Source: Flavobacteriaceae bacterium (GTDB taxonomy: Bacteria > Bacteroidota > Bacteroidia > Flavobacteriales > Flavobacteriaceae). Taken from it: a DNA stretch of 6,609 nt. Shown one piece after another: positions 1 to 6,017 of the stretch. Each line of letters opens with the position of its first letter. Position 1 is the stretch's first letter. The notes beneath the pieces were generated by a model. That model was not told the origin of the DNA, did not search any database, and saw only the letters and a list, made by a program, of their open reading frames with translations. The stretch is taken from positions 3,819 to 10,427 of the forward strand of contig PAEO01000016.1 of assembly GCA_002703065.1 (NCBI GenBank), given 5' to 3'. The translations under genes and the position numbers were made by a program.

Positions 1-8
1 GAATATTT

Positions 9-617
9 ATGAAGAAAATCTTTATTTCAATACTTTTACTTTTAATCTTTAATCTAAATGCTGATCATGGGCCTAAAGACTCAAAAGGCTATAAAGATGA
101 GAGCTGGATAATGAAAACCTTAACTTCTGCAGCACCATCTTTTATTGGTGATCATGCTACTGTAATTAGTCCTTCTGGAGAAGTTCTTAGAGAGGGAACC
201 AATGGGTGGACATGTCTTGCTTTTGTGGCTATGCCAAAAATGGGCTATAAATCAAAACAAGATGCAGCCCCAGCATGCGCTGACGCTAATGCAATGGCTT
301 GGGCAGATGCCTATATGTCACAAACAGCACCAAAATTAACTAATGATGGCTGGATATGGATGCTTCATGGTGATACTGGAGTCGATAATTTCAGACCATA
401 CTCAGAGGGTGATAAAGCAAACACCGATCCAGAAGATTGGATAGTCTCAGGCGCCCATTTAATGCTTATGCCAAAAGATCCAAACTCTTTCGGTTCACAA
501 ACAACAGATTTTGATACAGGTGCTCCGTATGTAATGATGCAGGGGACACCATATGTGCACTTAATGATTCCTGTTGAGGGTTATTACGACTATCAACCAG
601 AATCTGCACCTAAATAA
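9..617 (+). CDS. Exported protein of unknown function with paired His-Leu-Met motifs
   Basis: I do not recognise a named family. The 202-residue product begins with a typical Sec signal peptide: Lys2-Lys3, a hydrophobic core at about 4-14, and a likely signal peptidase I cut after Ala18 (Leu-Asn-Ala), leaving a mature N-terminus Asp-His-Gly. The mature part has only two cysteines, Cys69 (in GWTC) and Cys90 (in PACAD), which could form a disulfide in the periplasm. The middle is Trp-rich (Trp98, Trp116, Trp118). Two similar motifs follow: GAHLMLMP (148-155, His150) and YVHLMIPV (182-189, His184). The paired histidines could bind a metal or ligand, but that is a guess. The gene is the first of four closely packed genes for exported proteins. 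The promoter must lie upstream of the window, because only 8 bases precede the ATG. The reading frame is solid; the function is unknown. Confidence 0.88.
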   Translation: MKKIFISILLLLIFNLNADHGPKDSKGYKDESWIMKTLTSAAPSFIGDHATVISPSGEVLREGTNGWTCLAFVAMPKMGYKSKQDAAPACADANAMAWADAYMSQTAPKLTNDGWIWMLHGDTGVDNFRPYSEGDKANTDPEDWIVSGAHLMLMPKDPNSFGSQTTDFDTGAPYVMMQGTPYVHLMIPVEGYYDYQPESAPK

Positions 618-621
618 GGAG
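615..621 (+). promoter_or_regulatory. Ribosome binding site overlapping the upstream stop codon
   Basis: TAAGGAG is a strong Shine-Dalgarno match 5 bases before the ATG at 627. Its first three bases are the stop codon of the preceding gene, so termination and re-initiation are probably coupled. It fixes the start of the NTF2-like gene. Confidence 0.8.
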
Positions 622-626
622 AATTA

Positions 627-1100
627 ATGAGAATACTATTCGCACTTTTAATTTCGTTATCATTTTATATGTCTTCAGATGGCCATAGTCCTGAAGAAAA
701 AGCCGTATTAGCTGCGCATGCTAAATACTACGCAGCAAGAACTGACCGTGATTTTGCCACTATGGTAAGCATGGAAAGCAAAACAGGCGTTTATGAAACT
801 TACTCTGATGGAAGTTTTCACAAACCAGGCCGCACTTGGTCGCTTGAAGATTATGAGAGCAACTTTCCAGTAGGAACAAGTAATGTTTACTTTGCAGAGG
901 CTAATAAAGTCGCTAATGGAGCATATTATGTAAGATTCTATTATGAAGGTGTCAATGGCGAAAATAATGCACCATATAGAACACGTGTTACAGAAACCTG
1001 GGTTAAAGAAATGGGTAGTTGGAAACGTAAGACATCACATTTCTCATCTGCAGCTTATGGTGGTGTTCACCAAACATCAAAAAGTGATTTTGAAGACTAA
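627..1100 (+). CDS. Exported NTF2/SnoaL-like (DUF4440-type) protein
   Basis: The 157-residue product has a short signal peptide (Met-Arg-Ile-Leu-Phe, hydrophobic to about residue 15), with probable cleavage near Ser16-Ser17 just before Asp-Gly-His. The mature part reads as an alpha+beta cone of the NTF2/SnoaL type. Helices run from about 22-50 (EEKAVLAAHAKYYAARTDRD, then FATMVSM). They are followed by a strand and DG turn (VYETYSDGSFHKPG, 55-68), then long C-terminal strands at 98-108 (NGAYYVRFYYE) and 117-139 (YRTRVTETWVKE then SWKRKTSHFS). Members of this superfamily are either small enzymes or ligand-binding domains, so no activity can be assigned. There are no cysteines. The first five residues match those of the fourth gene in the operon (1902-2645). 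The fold assignment comes from pattern reading only and is moderately sure; the coding call is secure. Confidence 0.87.
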   Translation: MRILFALLISLSFYMSSDGHSPEEKAVLAAHAKYYAARTDRDFATMVSMESKTGVYETYSDGSFHKPGRTWSLEDYESNFPVGTSNVYFAEANKVANGAYYVRFYYEGVNGENNAPYRTRVTETWVKEMGSWKRKTSHFSSAAYGGVHQTSKSDFED

Positions 1101-1112
1101 TTTGGAAAAAAT

Positions 1113-1889
1113 ATGAAAAAAATAATCTTATTAATCGTTACAATCTTCTCCTTTGAAGTATTAGCTCAGACTTCTGAACAGTACACCTACAGAGCAGAAT
1201 TTTTCTTTGGCAACATCAAAGAGGGTAAAACCTATAACGATGTGCACGAACAGCAAATGGAATATTTAAAATTCCTTGAAGCAAACGATCTAAATTACGG
1301 CAGAGCACTTTTTCAACCAATATGGGCGGGTGAGTATGAGTACGATCTAATTTCTTATGGTTTCTGGCCTGATGGACAAGAACAGTACAAAGAATGGGGT
1401 GCTTACATGAATAAATATCCTGCTTGGGCAGCAGAAAACAGTGAATATGACAGTGAACCATTTGAAATGGAACGCAGCATATCTATGCGTGGTGTAAGAG
1501 CCAGAGGCATAAGAATTCCTAGTGAAGAATATGATAGGTTTAAATTTGTTGATTTCAGACAATGTAATTTTGAGACAATGGGAAATCTTGAAAAACTTCT
1601 TGATCTGGCTGCCAAAATTGAAGCCAAAGAAATAGAGATGGGCAATAGAGCAGGGTATGGGGAGCATTATCTTTTACCTTATAGAGGGGCAGATGAAAAT
1701 GTTACCTATGATTTTGTCATAATGCGTCACTATTACAGCGCTGAAGCAAGAAGTAATATTATTGGTAGCTGGTCTGAATACAGAGAGATGATGAACAAAA
1801 GTGGTTATTGGAGCGAATTCCAGAGAATGGCTTCATGTGGCCCAATGTCAACTTTTAAAACTGATTGGCTATATAACTCAGCTAATTAA
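1113..1889 (+). CDS. Exported two-repeat alpha/beta protein, paralogue of the next gene
   Basis: This is an unrecognised 258-residue protein. Its signal peptide ends Val-Leu-Ala (cleavage after Ala18, mature Gln-Thr-Ser). The mature chain seems to be two similar halves of about 110 residues. Half 1 runs from AEFFFGNI (28-35) to PFEMERS (116-122). Half 2 runs from VDFRQCNF (146-153) to the C-terminus. Each shows a strand-helix-strand-strand-helix order, which suggests a ferredoxin-like or dimeric alpha/beta-barrel fold; this is inference. Half 2 has the only two cysteines, Cys151 and Cys242, 91 residues apart. Its end (MASCGPMSTF, 239-248) resembles the end of the next gene product (MSCDTPSTWYGY). 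Gly33 and Met119 sit where the neighbour has cysteines. The gene lies 12 bases after the NTF2-like gene, with a modest GGA ribosome binding site at 1104-1106. Substrate or role is not deducible. Confidence 0.88.
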   Translation: MKKIILLIVTIFSFEVLAQTSEQYTYRAEFFFGNIKEGKTYNDVHEQQMEYLKFLEANDLNYGRALFQPIWAGEYEYDLISYGFWPDGQEQYKEWGAYMNKYPAWAAENSEYDSEPFEMERSISMRGVRARGIRIPSEEYDRFKFVDFRQCNFETMGNLEKLLDLAAKIEAKEIEMGNRAGYGEHYLLPYRGADENVTYDFVIMRHYYSAEARSNIIGSWSEYREMMNKSGYWSEFQRMASCGPMSTFKTDWLYNSAN

Positions 1890-1890
1890 T

Positions 1891-1895
1891 AGGAG
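1891..1895 (+). promoter_or_regulatory. Ribosome binding site of the fourth operon gene
   Basis: AGGAG lies 6 bases before the ATG at 1902 and just after the TAA at 1887-1889. The stretch AGGAGAAAATT-ATG-AGAAT is close to the initiation region of the gene at 627, and the two proteins share the N-terminus Met-Arg-Ile-Leu-Phe. Confidence 0.75.
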
Positions 1896-1901
1896 AAAAT
1901 T

Positions 1902-2645
1902 ATGAGAATTTTATTTTTAATATTTGTTAGTTTTTTTGCCTTTACAGATGACCATAAGAGCATGTATCAGCCAATGTATGCTGAGTATTCTTACTGCTCA
2001 CAAATTGTAGAGGATGATGATAAAGCACAAGAAATGTTTCAAGCAACTGTTGCTGCATGGTTAAAGCATGCAACCTCATTTGAGAATGACATATCTGTTT
2101 CTGCATTATTTCCAATTTTTACCAATGAAGAAATGAGAGGGGGAAGTGACTTCTTTTTCGTTACTCATGGTCCTTCGCGTAGTGCTTTGGGAGAATTTAC
2201 AGAAAAAATGTACGCTTTAATGGGTGCTGATGACAATATGCCAGAAGCTCCTTTTGAGTGTGAAGATGATTCAGAAGCATTCCAAAGAGTAGGTCCTTCT
2301 TCAGATGATGTTCAATATGATGAATTTGCGGTTGATTACTGGCCATGCACATATGATGAAGGTGCAGATCCAGAAAAACTACGTGAGTTACAAGCTACAT
2401 TTGCTAAAGAGCATTATGCCAATGGAGCAAAAGGTGGATATAGGTTCATTTACCCTGGAGCTGGTGGCCCAAGAGGTCAAGGACCAGATTTCTGGATTAG
2501 TGCAGGCGCACCTGGTCTTGCTGCAAGAGGTGAAAATTCCGACATTTTTTGGGAGAAGACCTACGGTTCAGCTGCGGAACGTGGAAGATGGGATCATATG
2601 TCTTGTGATACACCATCCACATGGTATGGCTATCGTTTAAAATAA
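1902..2645 (+). CDS. Exported two-repeat protein with a cysteine pair in each repeat
   Basis: This is an unrecognised 247-residue protein, last in the operon. The N-terminus (MRILF, hydrophobic to about Phe14, then TDDHKS) looks like a short signal peptide, though the cleavage motif is poor. The mature part is two halves. The first starts YAEYSYC (Cys32) and ends PFECEDD (Cys120). The second starts VDYWPC (Cys149) and ends MSCDTP (Cys235). These are the only four cysteines, spaced 88 and 86 residues apart, so one disulfide per repeat is likely in the periplasm. Half 2 contains a Gly/Pro-rich loop (PGAGGPRGQGPDFW, 185-198). Similarity to the preceding gene is visible at the repeat start (VDYWPCTYDE against VDFRQCNFET), the following helix (EKLRELQATF against EKLLDLAAKI) and the C-terminus. 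It is probably an ancient tandem paralogue. A terminator begins 15 bases after the stop. Coding is sure; function is unknown. Confidence 0.88.
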   Translation: MRILFLIFVSFFAFTDDHKSMYQPMYAEYSYCSQIVEDDDKAQEMFQATVAAWLKHATSFENDISVSALFPIFTNEEMRGGSDFFFVTHGPSRSALGEFTEKMYALMGADDNMPEAPFECEDDSEAFQRVGPSSDDVQYDEFAVDYWPCTYDEGADPEKLRELQATFAKEHYANGAKGGYRFIYPGAGGPRGQGPDFWISAGAPGLAARGENSDIFWEKTYGSAAERGRWDHMSCDTPSTWYGYRLK

Positions 2646-2660
2646 TTTTTTAATTTTTTT

Positions 2661-2690
2661 AAAACTCCGTCATTTATGGCGGAGTTTTTT
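2661..2690 (+). terminator. Rho-independent terminator of the four-gene operon
   Basis: AAAACTCCG (2661-2669) pairs perfectly with CGGAGTTTT (2680-2688). Two inner pairs (T2670-G2679 wobble, C2671-G2678) extend the stem to 11 and leave a six-base loop. The right arm runs into six T residues (2685-2690). This is a standard intrinsic terminator for the + strand and marks the end of the operon. Confidence 0.92.
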
Positions 2691-2693
2691 ATT

Positions 2694-2699
2694 TACAAT
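2694..2699 (+). promoter_or_regulatory. Possible -10 box for the hydrolase-membrane fusion gene
   Basis: TACAAT lies 6 bases before the ATG at 2706, in the 15-base gap after the terminator. If used, transcription would start at or next to the A of the ATG, giving a leaderless mRNA; no Shine-Dalgarno sequence is visible there. No good -35 box is present at the right distance, and the region is AT-rich, so this is tentative. Confidence 0.22.
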
Positions 2700-2705
2700 A
2701 CATAA

Positions 2706-4529
2706 ATGGGTCTTAGAGTTTGTCTAATAATAATATTTATATGCAGTCTTGCTGCGTCAATAATTCAATCAAATTTTGGTAAAACAGATATAACTCTTGA
2801 GAGACTCGATACTGTCAATAACCAATATATCTATTACGATCTTTATACCCCTAAAACAGCTACCTCAGCTACTCCAGCTCCATTTATAGCAATTATTCCT
2901 GGGTTTCAACGCTCAAAAGAAGCCTTATCTAATATAGCAATTGAACTCTCACGTAGAGGTCATGTAGTTGCTTTAATTGACCCTTATGCTCAAGGCATTT
3001 CAAGTTCTTCTCTTAGTAGAAGAGCAGCAACAACAGAGGGATATGGCATGTTTCATCTTATTGAACACGTTTATCAATCTGATGAGTATGATTTTATTGA
3101 TAAATCAAAACTTGGAGCAACAGGCCACTCCATGGGGGGCAATGCAGCCATTAGGGGGGCTAATTATTTTGGTAAAAAAGCCAAATCAGATAATGATCAA
3201 AGCATTTTAAACTCTGTATTTGTATCAGGGTATGTCCTGACCCTCCAAGACAATGTTTTAAAGCCTATCAAATCAAATATGGGAGTAAGTTACGCTCTCT
3301 ATGATGAAGGCGCTTTCAGAAATGAATTACAAGCATGGGAAGCTGCAGATATGCGTATTGCACCCGAGTCATTAAGAACGGTCAATGCTGTACTTGATGT
3401 AAGTGTAGAAGAGGTTGAATTGGGTAAATATTACGGAAATATTTCAGATCAAACTGGTCGAGTTATCTTCAACGAAGAATTGCTTCATCCCTTTCAGCCC
3501 TACAATGCTGAAGCCACAGCTAATCAACTATCTTACTTTGATACAGTTTTTAGTTCGCCCATAAAACTGGATCCATATAACCAAATATGGCAATGGAAAG
3601 AGTTAATGACATTGATCAATATGATTGTTGCTTTTGTGATGCTCATACCATTAACAAAGTTGCTTTTGAGTGCAACATTTTTTAAGAGTATTGTTAAGCC
3701 GATTCCCCCTGCATTGCCAAAACCAAAAGGACATGGAAAGGTTATTTTTTGGTTTATTTTCTTCTTAAGTGCTGGCATTGCCTGTGTCACTTTTATTCCA
3801 ATGGTCGATGTTGCAAAAATCCTATTTCCAGAAGCCACAAACCGTGAATTAACTTGGTTCTTTCCACAAAGAATGAACAATTCAGTAATGTTGTGGGCAG
3901 GTTTTAATGGGACGGTAGGTTTACTTATTTTCTTCTTAACGTATTACTTCTTTGGCAGAAAGAATGGAGTGGATACTAAGGCCTGGGGTTTAACAATAAC
4001 TAAATCTGAACTTTTAAAAACTATATTGCTTGGTCTGTCTGTCTTTGCTCTTTACTACATAATTTTATTCATTGTATATGGGTTATTTCACATAGATTAT
4101 CGATTTTGGTTTATGGGAGTGAGGGTTTTTCAGTGGGAAATGTTATTAGTGTTAGCAATGTATCTGCCTGTATTTTTTATCTTCTTCTTTTCAAATTCAC
4201 TCAGAGTTAACGGTGCTATGCGATTCGCTAACCAACCTGAATGGCAATCTCGCTTACTTGCAGGTATAGCAAACTCGCTTGGCTTGATGTTGATAATTTT
4301 TATTCAATATGCGACATTTGCTCAAACTGGAACTGTTTATTGGACCACTAATTGGCTAAGCGTAAATCTATTATTTGGTATTGTACCTATCATGTTTATT
4401 CTTCCTTATTTCAACCGTATTTTCTTTCAGCTAACTGGACGAGTTTACTTAGGCCCCATTATTACTTGTTTAGTTTTTATTATGATTTTATCCACTAATA
4501 CCGTTCTATACTTGCCCTTAGCCCAGTAA
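2706..4529 (+). CDS. Alpha/beta hydrolase fused to an eight-helix membrane domain
   Basis: The 607-residue protein joins two parts. Residues 4-21 form an N-terminal membrane anchor or uncleaved signal. Residues about 38-285 are an alpha/beta hydrolase: an oxyanion-region turn IIPGF (63-67), DPYAQG (92-97), and the nucleophile elbow GHSMGG (140-145, Ser142). Asp200 or Glu201 (ALYDEG) and His261 (LLHPF) are plausible acid and base. Residues 301-603 hold eight hydrophobic helices (about 301-323, 346-366, 393-415, 437-461, 477-496, 517-540, 550-567, 580-603). The loops at 324-345, 416-436, 497-516 and 568-579 are rich in Lys/Arg and the alternate loops are not. By the positive-inside rule, the hydrolase and C-terminus face the periplasm. 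An ester or amide substrate is likely but unidentified. The esterase lipoprotein gene follows 6 bases downstream. There is no Shine-Dalgarno sequence at the start, and no nearby alternative Met precedes the hydrolase core. Confidence 0.9.
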   Translation: MGLRVCLIIIFICSLAASIIQSNFGKTDITLERLDTVNNQYIYYDLYTPKTATSATPAPFIAIIPGFQRSKEALSNIAIELSRRGHVVALIDPYAQGISSSSLSRRAATTEGYGMFHLIEHVYQSDEYDFIDKSKLGATGHSMGGNAAIRGANYFGKKAKSDNDQSILNSVFVSGYVLTLQDNVLKPIKSNMGVSYALYDEGAFRNELQAWEAADMRIAPESLRTVNAVLDVSVEEVELGKYYGNISDQTGRVIFNEELLHPFQPYNAEATANQLSYFDTVFSSPIKLDPYNQIWQWKELMTLINMIVAFVMLIPLTKLLLSATFFKSIVKPIPPALPKPKGHGKVIFWFIFFLSAGIACVTFIPMVDVAKILFPEATNRELTWFFPQRMNNSVMLWAGFNGTVGLLIFFLTYYFFGRKNGVDTKAWGLTITKSELLKTILLGLSVFALYYIILFIVYGLFHIDYRFWFMGVRVFQWEMLLVLAMYLPVFFIFFFSNSLRVNGAMRFANQPEWQSRLLAGIANSLGLMLIIFIQYATFAQTGTVYWTTNWLSVNLLFGIVPIMFILPYFNRIFFQLTGRVYLGPIITCLVFIMILSTNTVLYLPLAQ

Positions 4530-4535
4530 TTTCAA

Positions 4536-5582
4536 ATGAAAATCAGTAATTTTATAAAAATATTAGTTACAACAATTTTTTTAAGCGCTTGTGGGGGAGG
4601 CGGCTCATCAAGTATGTCAGATAGTTCATATACTCCAATGCCAACTCCTGCACCTACTCCCGCTCCAACACCCGCACCTACACCCGCACCTACACCTGCT
4701 CCAACACCTGCACCAGGCTCAACTTCATGCACAAACTACGATAACTCGGGAAATACAAAGTATTGCACAATGAATTCTGGTGGCTTGGAAAGAGAGTTCT
4801 TTATTTACATACCGGACAATTTAATTGATTCAACAGATATTTCTCCACTGGTAATGAACTTTCATGGTGGTGATGGCTATGCAGAATATGAAATGGAATA
4901 TACAGGCTTCAGAGAGTTATCAGAGTCTGAAAATTTCATTGCTGTCTATCCGCAAGGAACCGTGGCTGAAGGCAAAGGATCTACCGGCTGGTTTACAGGT
5001 ATTGGTTGCAATACAGCTGGTGAAGTATGTGATGTCGCATTTATATCTGAGCTTATTGATGCATTGGTTTCAGAATATTACATTGATGGAGACAGAGTAT
5101 ACGCATCTGGCTTTTCTAATGGTGGTTTTATGATTTATAGTTTAGCGTGCTATCTCAGTGATAAAGTTGCTGCTTTTGGACCAGTGGCAGGGTTAATGTA
5201 CACAGAAGAACTTGATAATTGCACTCCAGATAGAGCATTACCAATAATCCATATTCATGGAGAAAACGACAGCTCAATACCCATTGGAGGAAGTTCCTAT
5301 GCGGTTGGTTTTAGCTCAGTTCTAGAATATTGGACAGATTTCAATCAATGCACGGCAACAGCAATTGTTGATGGTGCTGATAACAATGGTGATGGGTATG
5401 CGTGGTCAGCAACAATAAAGGATGAGTGCAATGATGGTGTGCGATTAGCTTTTTATCGTCTAGGGGGGACAGATCACGAATGGCCCAATCGTGATGGCTT
5501 AGGTTATGATAATGATATCGATGCTGCCTCAACCATTTGGAATTTCATGCAAGATTTTGATTTAAATGGTGAGAGAAATTAA
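4536..5582 (+). CDS. Lipoprotein esterase, PHB depolymerase/feruloyl esterase (LpqC) type
   Basis: This is a 348-residue serine esterase of the poly(3-hydroxybutyrate) depolymerase/carbohydrate esterase 1-like family (COG3509-like). The lipobox Leu-Ser-Ala-Cys19 follows a hydrophobic signal, so Cys19 should be lipidated. Gly20 at +2 does not signal inner-membrane retention, so the outer membrane is likely. A Gly/Ser stretch and six Thr-Pro-Ala-Pro units (37-60) form a spacer. The catalytic domain covers about 65-340: oxyanion HGGDG (110-114), nucleophile GFSNGG (192-197, Ser194), acid in HGENDSSIP (Asp245), and base in GGTDHEWP (His314). The triad is complete. Eight cysteines remain after the lipid Cys (65, 77, 158, 165, 205, 229, 272, 298), an even number that fits disulfides. 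The substrate could be a short polyester or an acetyl/feruloyl polysaccharide ester. The gene starts 6 bases after the upstream hydrolase stop without a clear ribosome binding site, so translational coupling is likely. Confidence 0.93.
   Translation: MKISNFIKILVTTIFLSACGGGGSSSMSDSSYTPMPTPAPTPAPTPAPTPAPTPAPTPAPGSTSCTNYDNSGNTKYCTMNSGGLEREFFIYIPDNLIDSTDISPLVMNFHGGDGYAEYEMEYTGFRELSESENFIAVYPQGTVAEGKGSTGWFTGIGCNTAGEVCDVAFISELIDALVSEYYIDGDRVYASGFSNGGFMIYSLACYLSDKVAAFGPVAGLMYTEELDNCTPDRALPIIHIHGENDSSIPIGGSSYAVGFSSVLEYWTDFNQCTATAIVDGADNNGDGYAWSATIKDECNDGVRLAFYRLGGTDHEWPNRDGLGYDNDIDAASTIWNFMQDFDLNGERN
4644..4715 (+). repeat. Six in-frame 12-base units encoding a Thr-Pro-Ala-Pro linker
   Basis: Six consecutive 12-base units each encode Thr-Pro-Ala-Pro. 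Units 3 and 4 (4668-4679, 4680-4691) are identical, ACACCCGCACCT. The others differ only at synonymous third positions (ACT/ACA, CCT/CCC/CCA, GCA/GCT). The tract forms an extended spacer between the lipidated N-terminus and the catalytic domain. Copy number could change without breaking the frame. Confidence 0.95.
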
Positions 5583-5609
5583 TTGAGGGACATAATGCCC
5601 CTCAATTAA
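5579..5609. terminator. Hairpin between convergent genes, probable two-way terminator
   Basis: TTAATTGAGGG (5579-5589) is the exact reverse complement of CCCTCAATTAA (5599-5609), giving an 11-pair stem with a 9-base loop. It covers the last base of the Asn codon and the esterase stop codon, and ends one base before the MAPEG stop. Neither side has a long U-tract, so strength is uncertain, but the position between two converging genes supports a shared terminator. Confidence 0.65.
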
Positions 5610-5610
5610 A

Positions 5611-5982
5611 TTAAATTAAAGCACAAGCCATATAAACTAATGCACCAAGTGATGTCAGCCAAGATAATGTTCTAAGCATACCGATTCCAGTCACATAAAA
5701 AACTAAATGTGCAACTCTAGCTAAAAGCCAAACACAGGCTGCAGTACTTGTATCAACACCCATCAGCAATGATAGTAAAACTAATGCTAAAAAAGCTGGC
5801 AACGACTCATAAAGATTAGCTGTAGACTTATTAATTCTTTGCAAATATAGCATTGATGAAATATCAAGATCCTCATCGCGATTAGACATCATCCATCCTA
5901 AATTTTTAAAGTTTAATGCCATTGGTATTATCCAAAGCTGAAGTAGTGTCAAACCTAAAGCATAAATAATATATATTTCCAT
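5611..5982 (-). CDS. MAPEG-family inner-membrane protein
   Basis: The 123-residue product is close to the usual bacterial MAPEG length of about 130. Hydrophobic helices lie at about 3-22, 61-77, 79-99 and 103-122. The family signature is visible at 48-64: Gln-Arg49-Ile-Asn, then Ala-Asn56-Leu-Tyr-Glu59-Ser-Leu-Pro-Ala-Phe, matching the conserved Arg...Asn-x-x-Glu-x-x-Pro-x-Phe pattern. The third helix region has Arg89-Val-Ala-His92 and Tyr96, followed by Gly-Met-Leu-Arg104. Eukaryotic MAPEG proteins are glutathione S-transferases or eicosanoid enzymes. Most bacterial members of this short type are uncharacterised, so a glutathione-dependent detoxification role is only possible. The start is supported by GGAG (5989-5992, - strand), 6 bases upstream. 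The gene is transcribed away from tspO and converges on the esterase. Confidence 0.88.
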   Translation of the reverse strand: MEIYIIYALGLTLLQLWIIPMALNFKNLGWMMSNRDEDLDISSMLYLQRINKSTANLYESLPAFLALVLLSLLMGVDTSTAACVWLLARVAHLVFYVTGIGMLRTLSWLTSLGALVYMACALI

Positions 5983-6001
5983 AATTTTCTCCGGAAAATT
6001 A
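5982..6001 (-). promoter_or_regulatory. Hairpin covering the MAPEG ribosome binding site
   Basis: TAATTTTC (5982-5989) and GAAAATTA (5994-6001) are exact reverse complements around TCCG. In the - strand transcript the Shine-Dalgarno GGAG lies across the loop and the first stem pair, and the A of the start codon closes the base of the stem. Folding could limit translation of the MAPEG gene. On the + strand the loop would be C(UCCG)G, the stable UNCG tetraloop type. If transcription starts near 5996, the 5' arm would be partly missing. Confidence 0.4.
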
Positions 6002-6002
6002 G

Positions 6003-6008
6003 ATTATA
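6003..6008 (-). promoter_or_regulatory. Candidate -10 box for the MAPEG gene
   Basis: Read on the - strand this is a perfect TATAAT. Transcription would begin near 5996, giving a leader of about 14 bases that keeps the GGAG ribosome binding site. The matching -35 position, inside the tspO coding start, is T-rich but not a clear TTGACA. Confidence 0.4.
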
Positions 6009-6010
6009 TT
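6005..6010 (+). promoter_or_regulatory. Candidate -10 box for tspO
   Basis: TATATT ends 7 bases before the A of the tspO ATG. It overlaps the - strand TATAAT by four bases. With no Shine-Dalgarno sequence before the ATG, the transcript could be leaderless. The -35 match is poor and the tract is AT-rich. Confidence 0.28.
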
Positions 6011-6017
6011 AAATATT

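Noticed and set aside
1347..1667. Several - strand open frames inside the gene at 1113-1889
   Set aside because: They lie opposite a well-supported exported protein, have no ribosome binding sites or recognisable domains, and overlap each other.
3533..3880. - strand open frame of 115 codons inside the hydrolase-membrane gene
   Set aside because: It is antisense to transmembrane helices of a clear gene, with no family features of its own.
4532..4732. - strand open frame with a Gly-Val-Gly-Ala repeat, 66 codons
   Set aside because: It is the mirror of the Thr-Pro-Ala-Pro repeat in the esterase. The repetitive composition comes from the 12-base units, and the + strand frame has the lipobox and catalytic triad.
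5370..5400. Calcium-loop-like residues (DGADNNGDG) in the esterase
   Set aside because: The stretch resembles a calcium-binding loop, but it falls in the normally variable segment before the last cysteine of this family, with no second copy to support binding.
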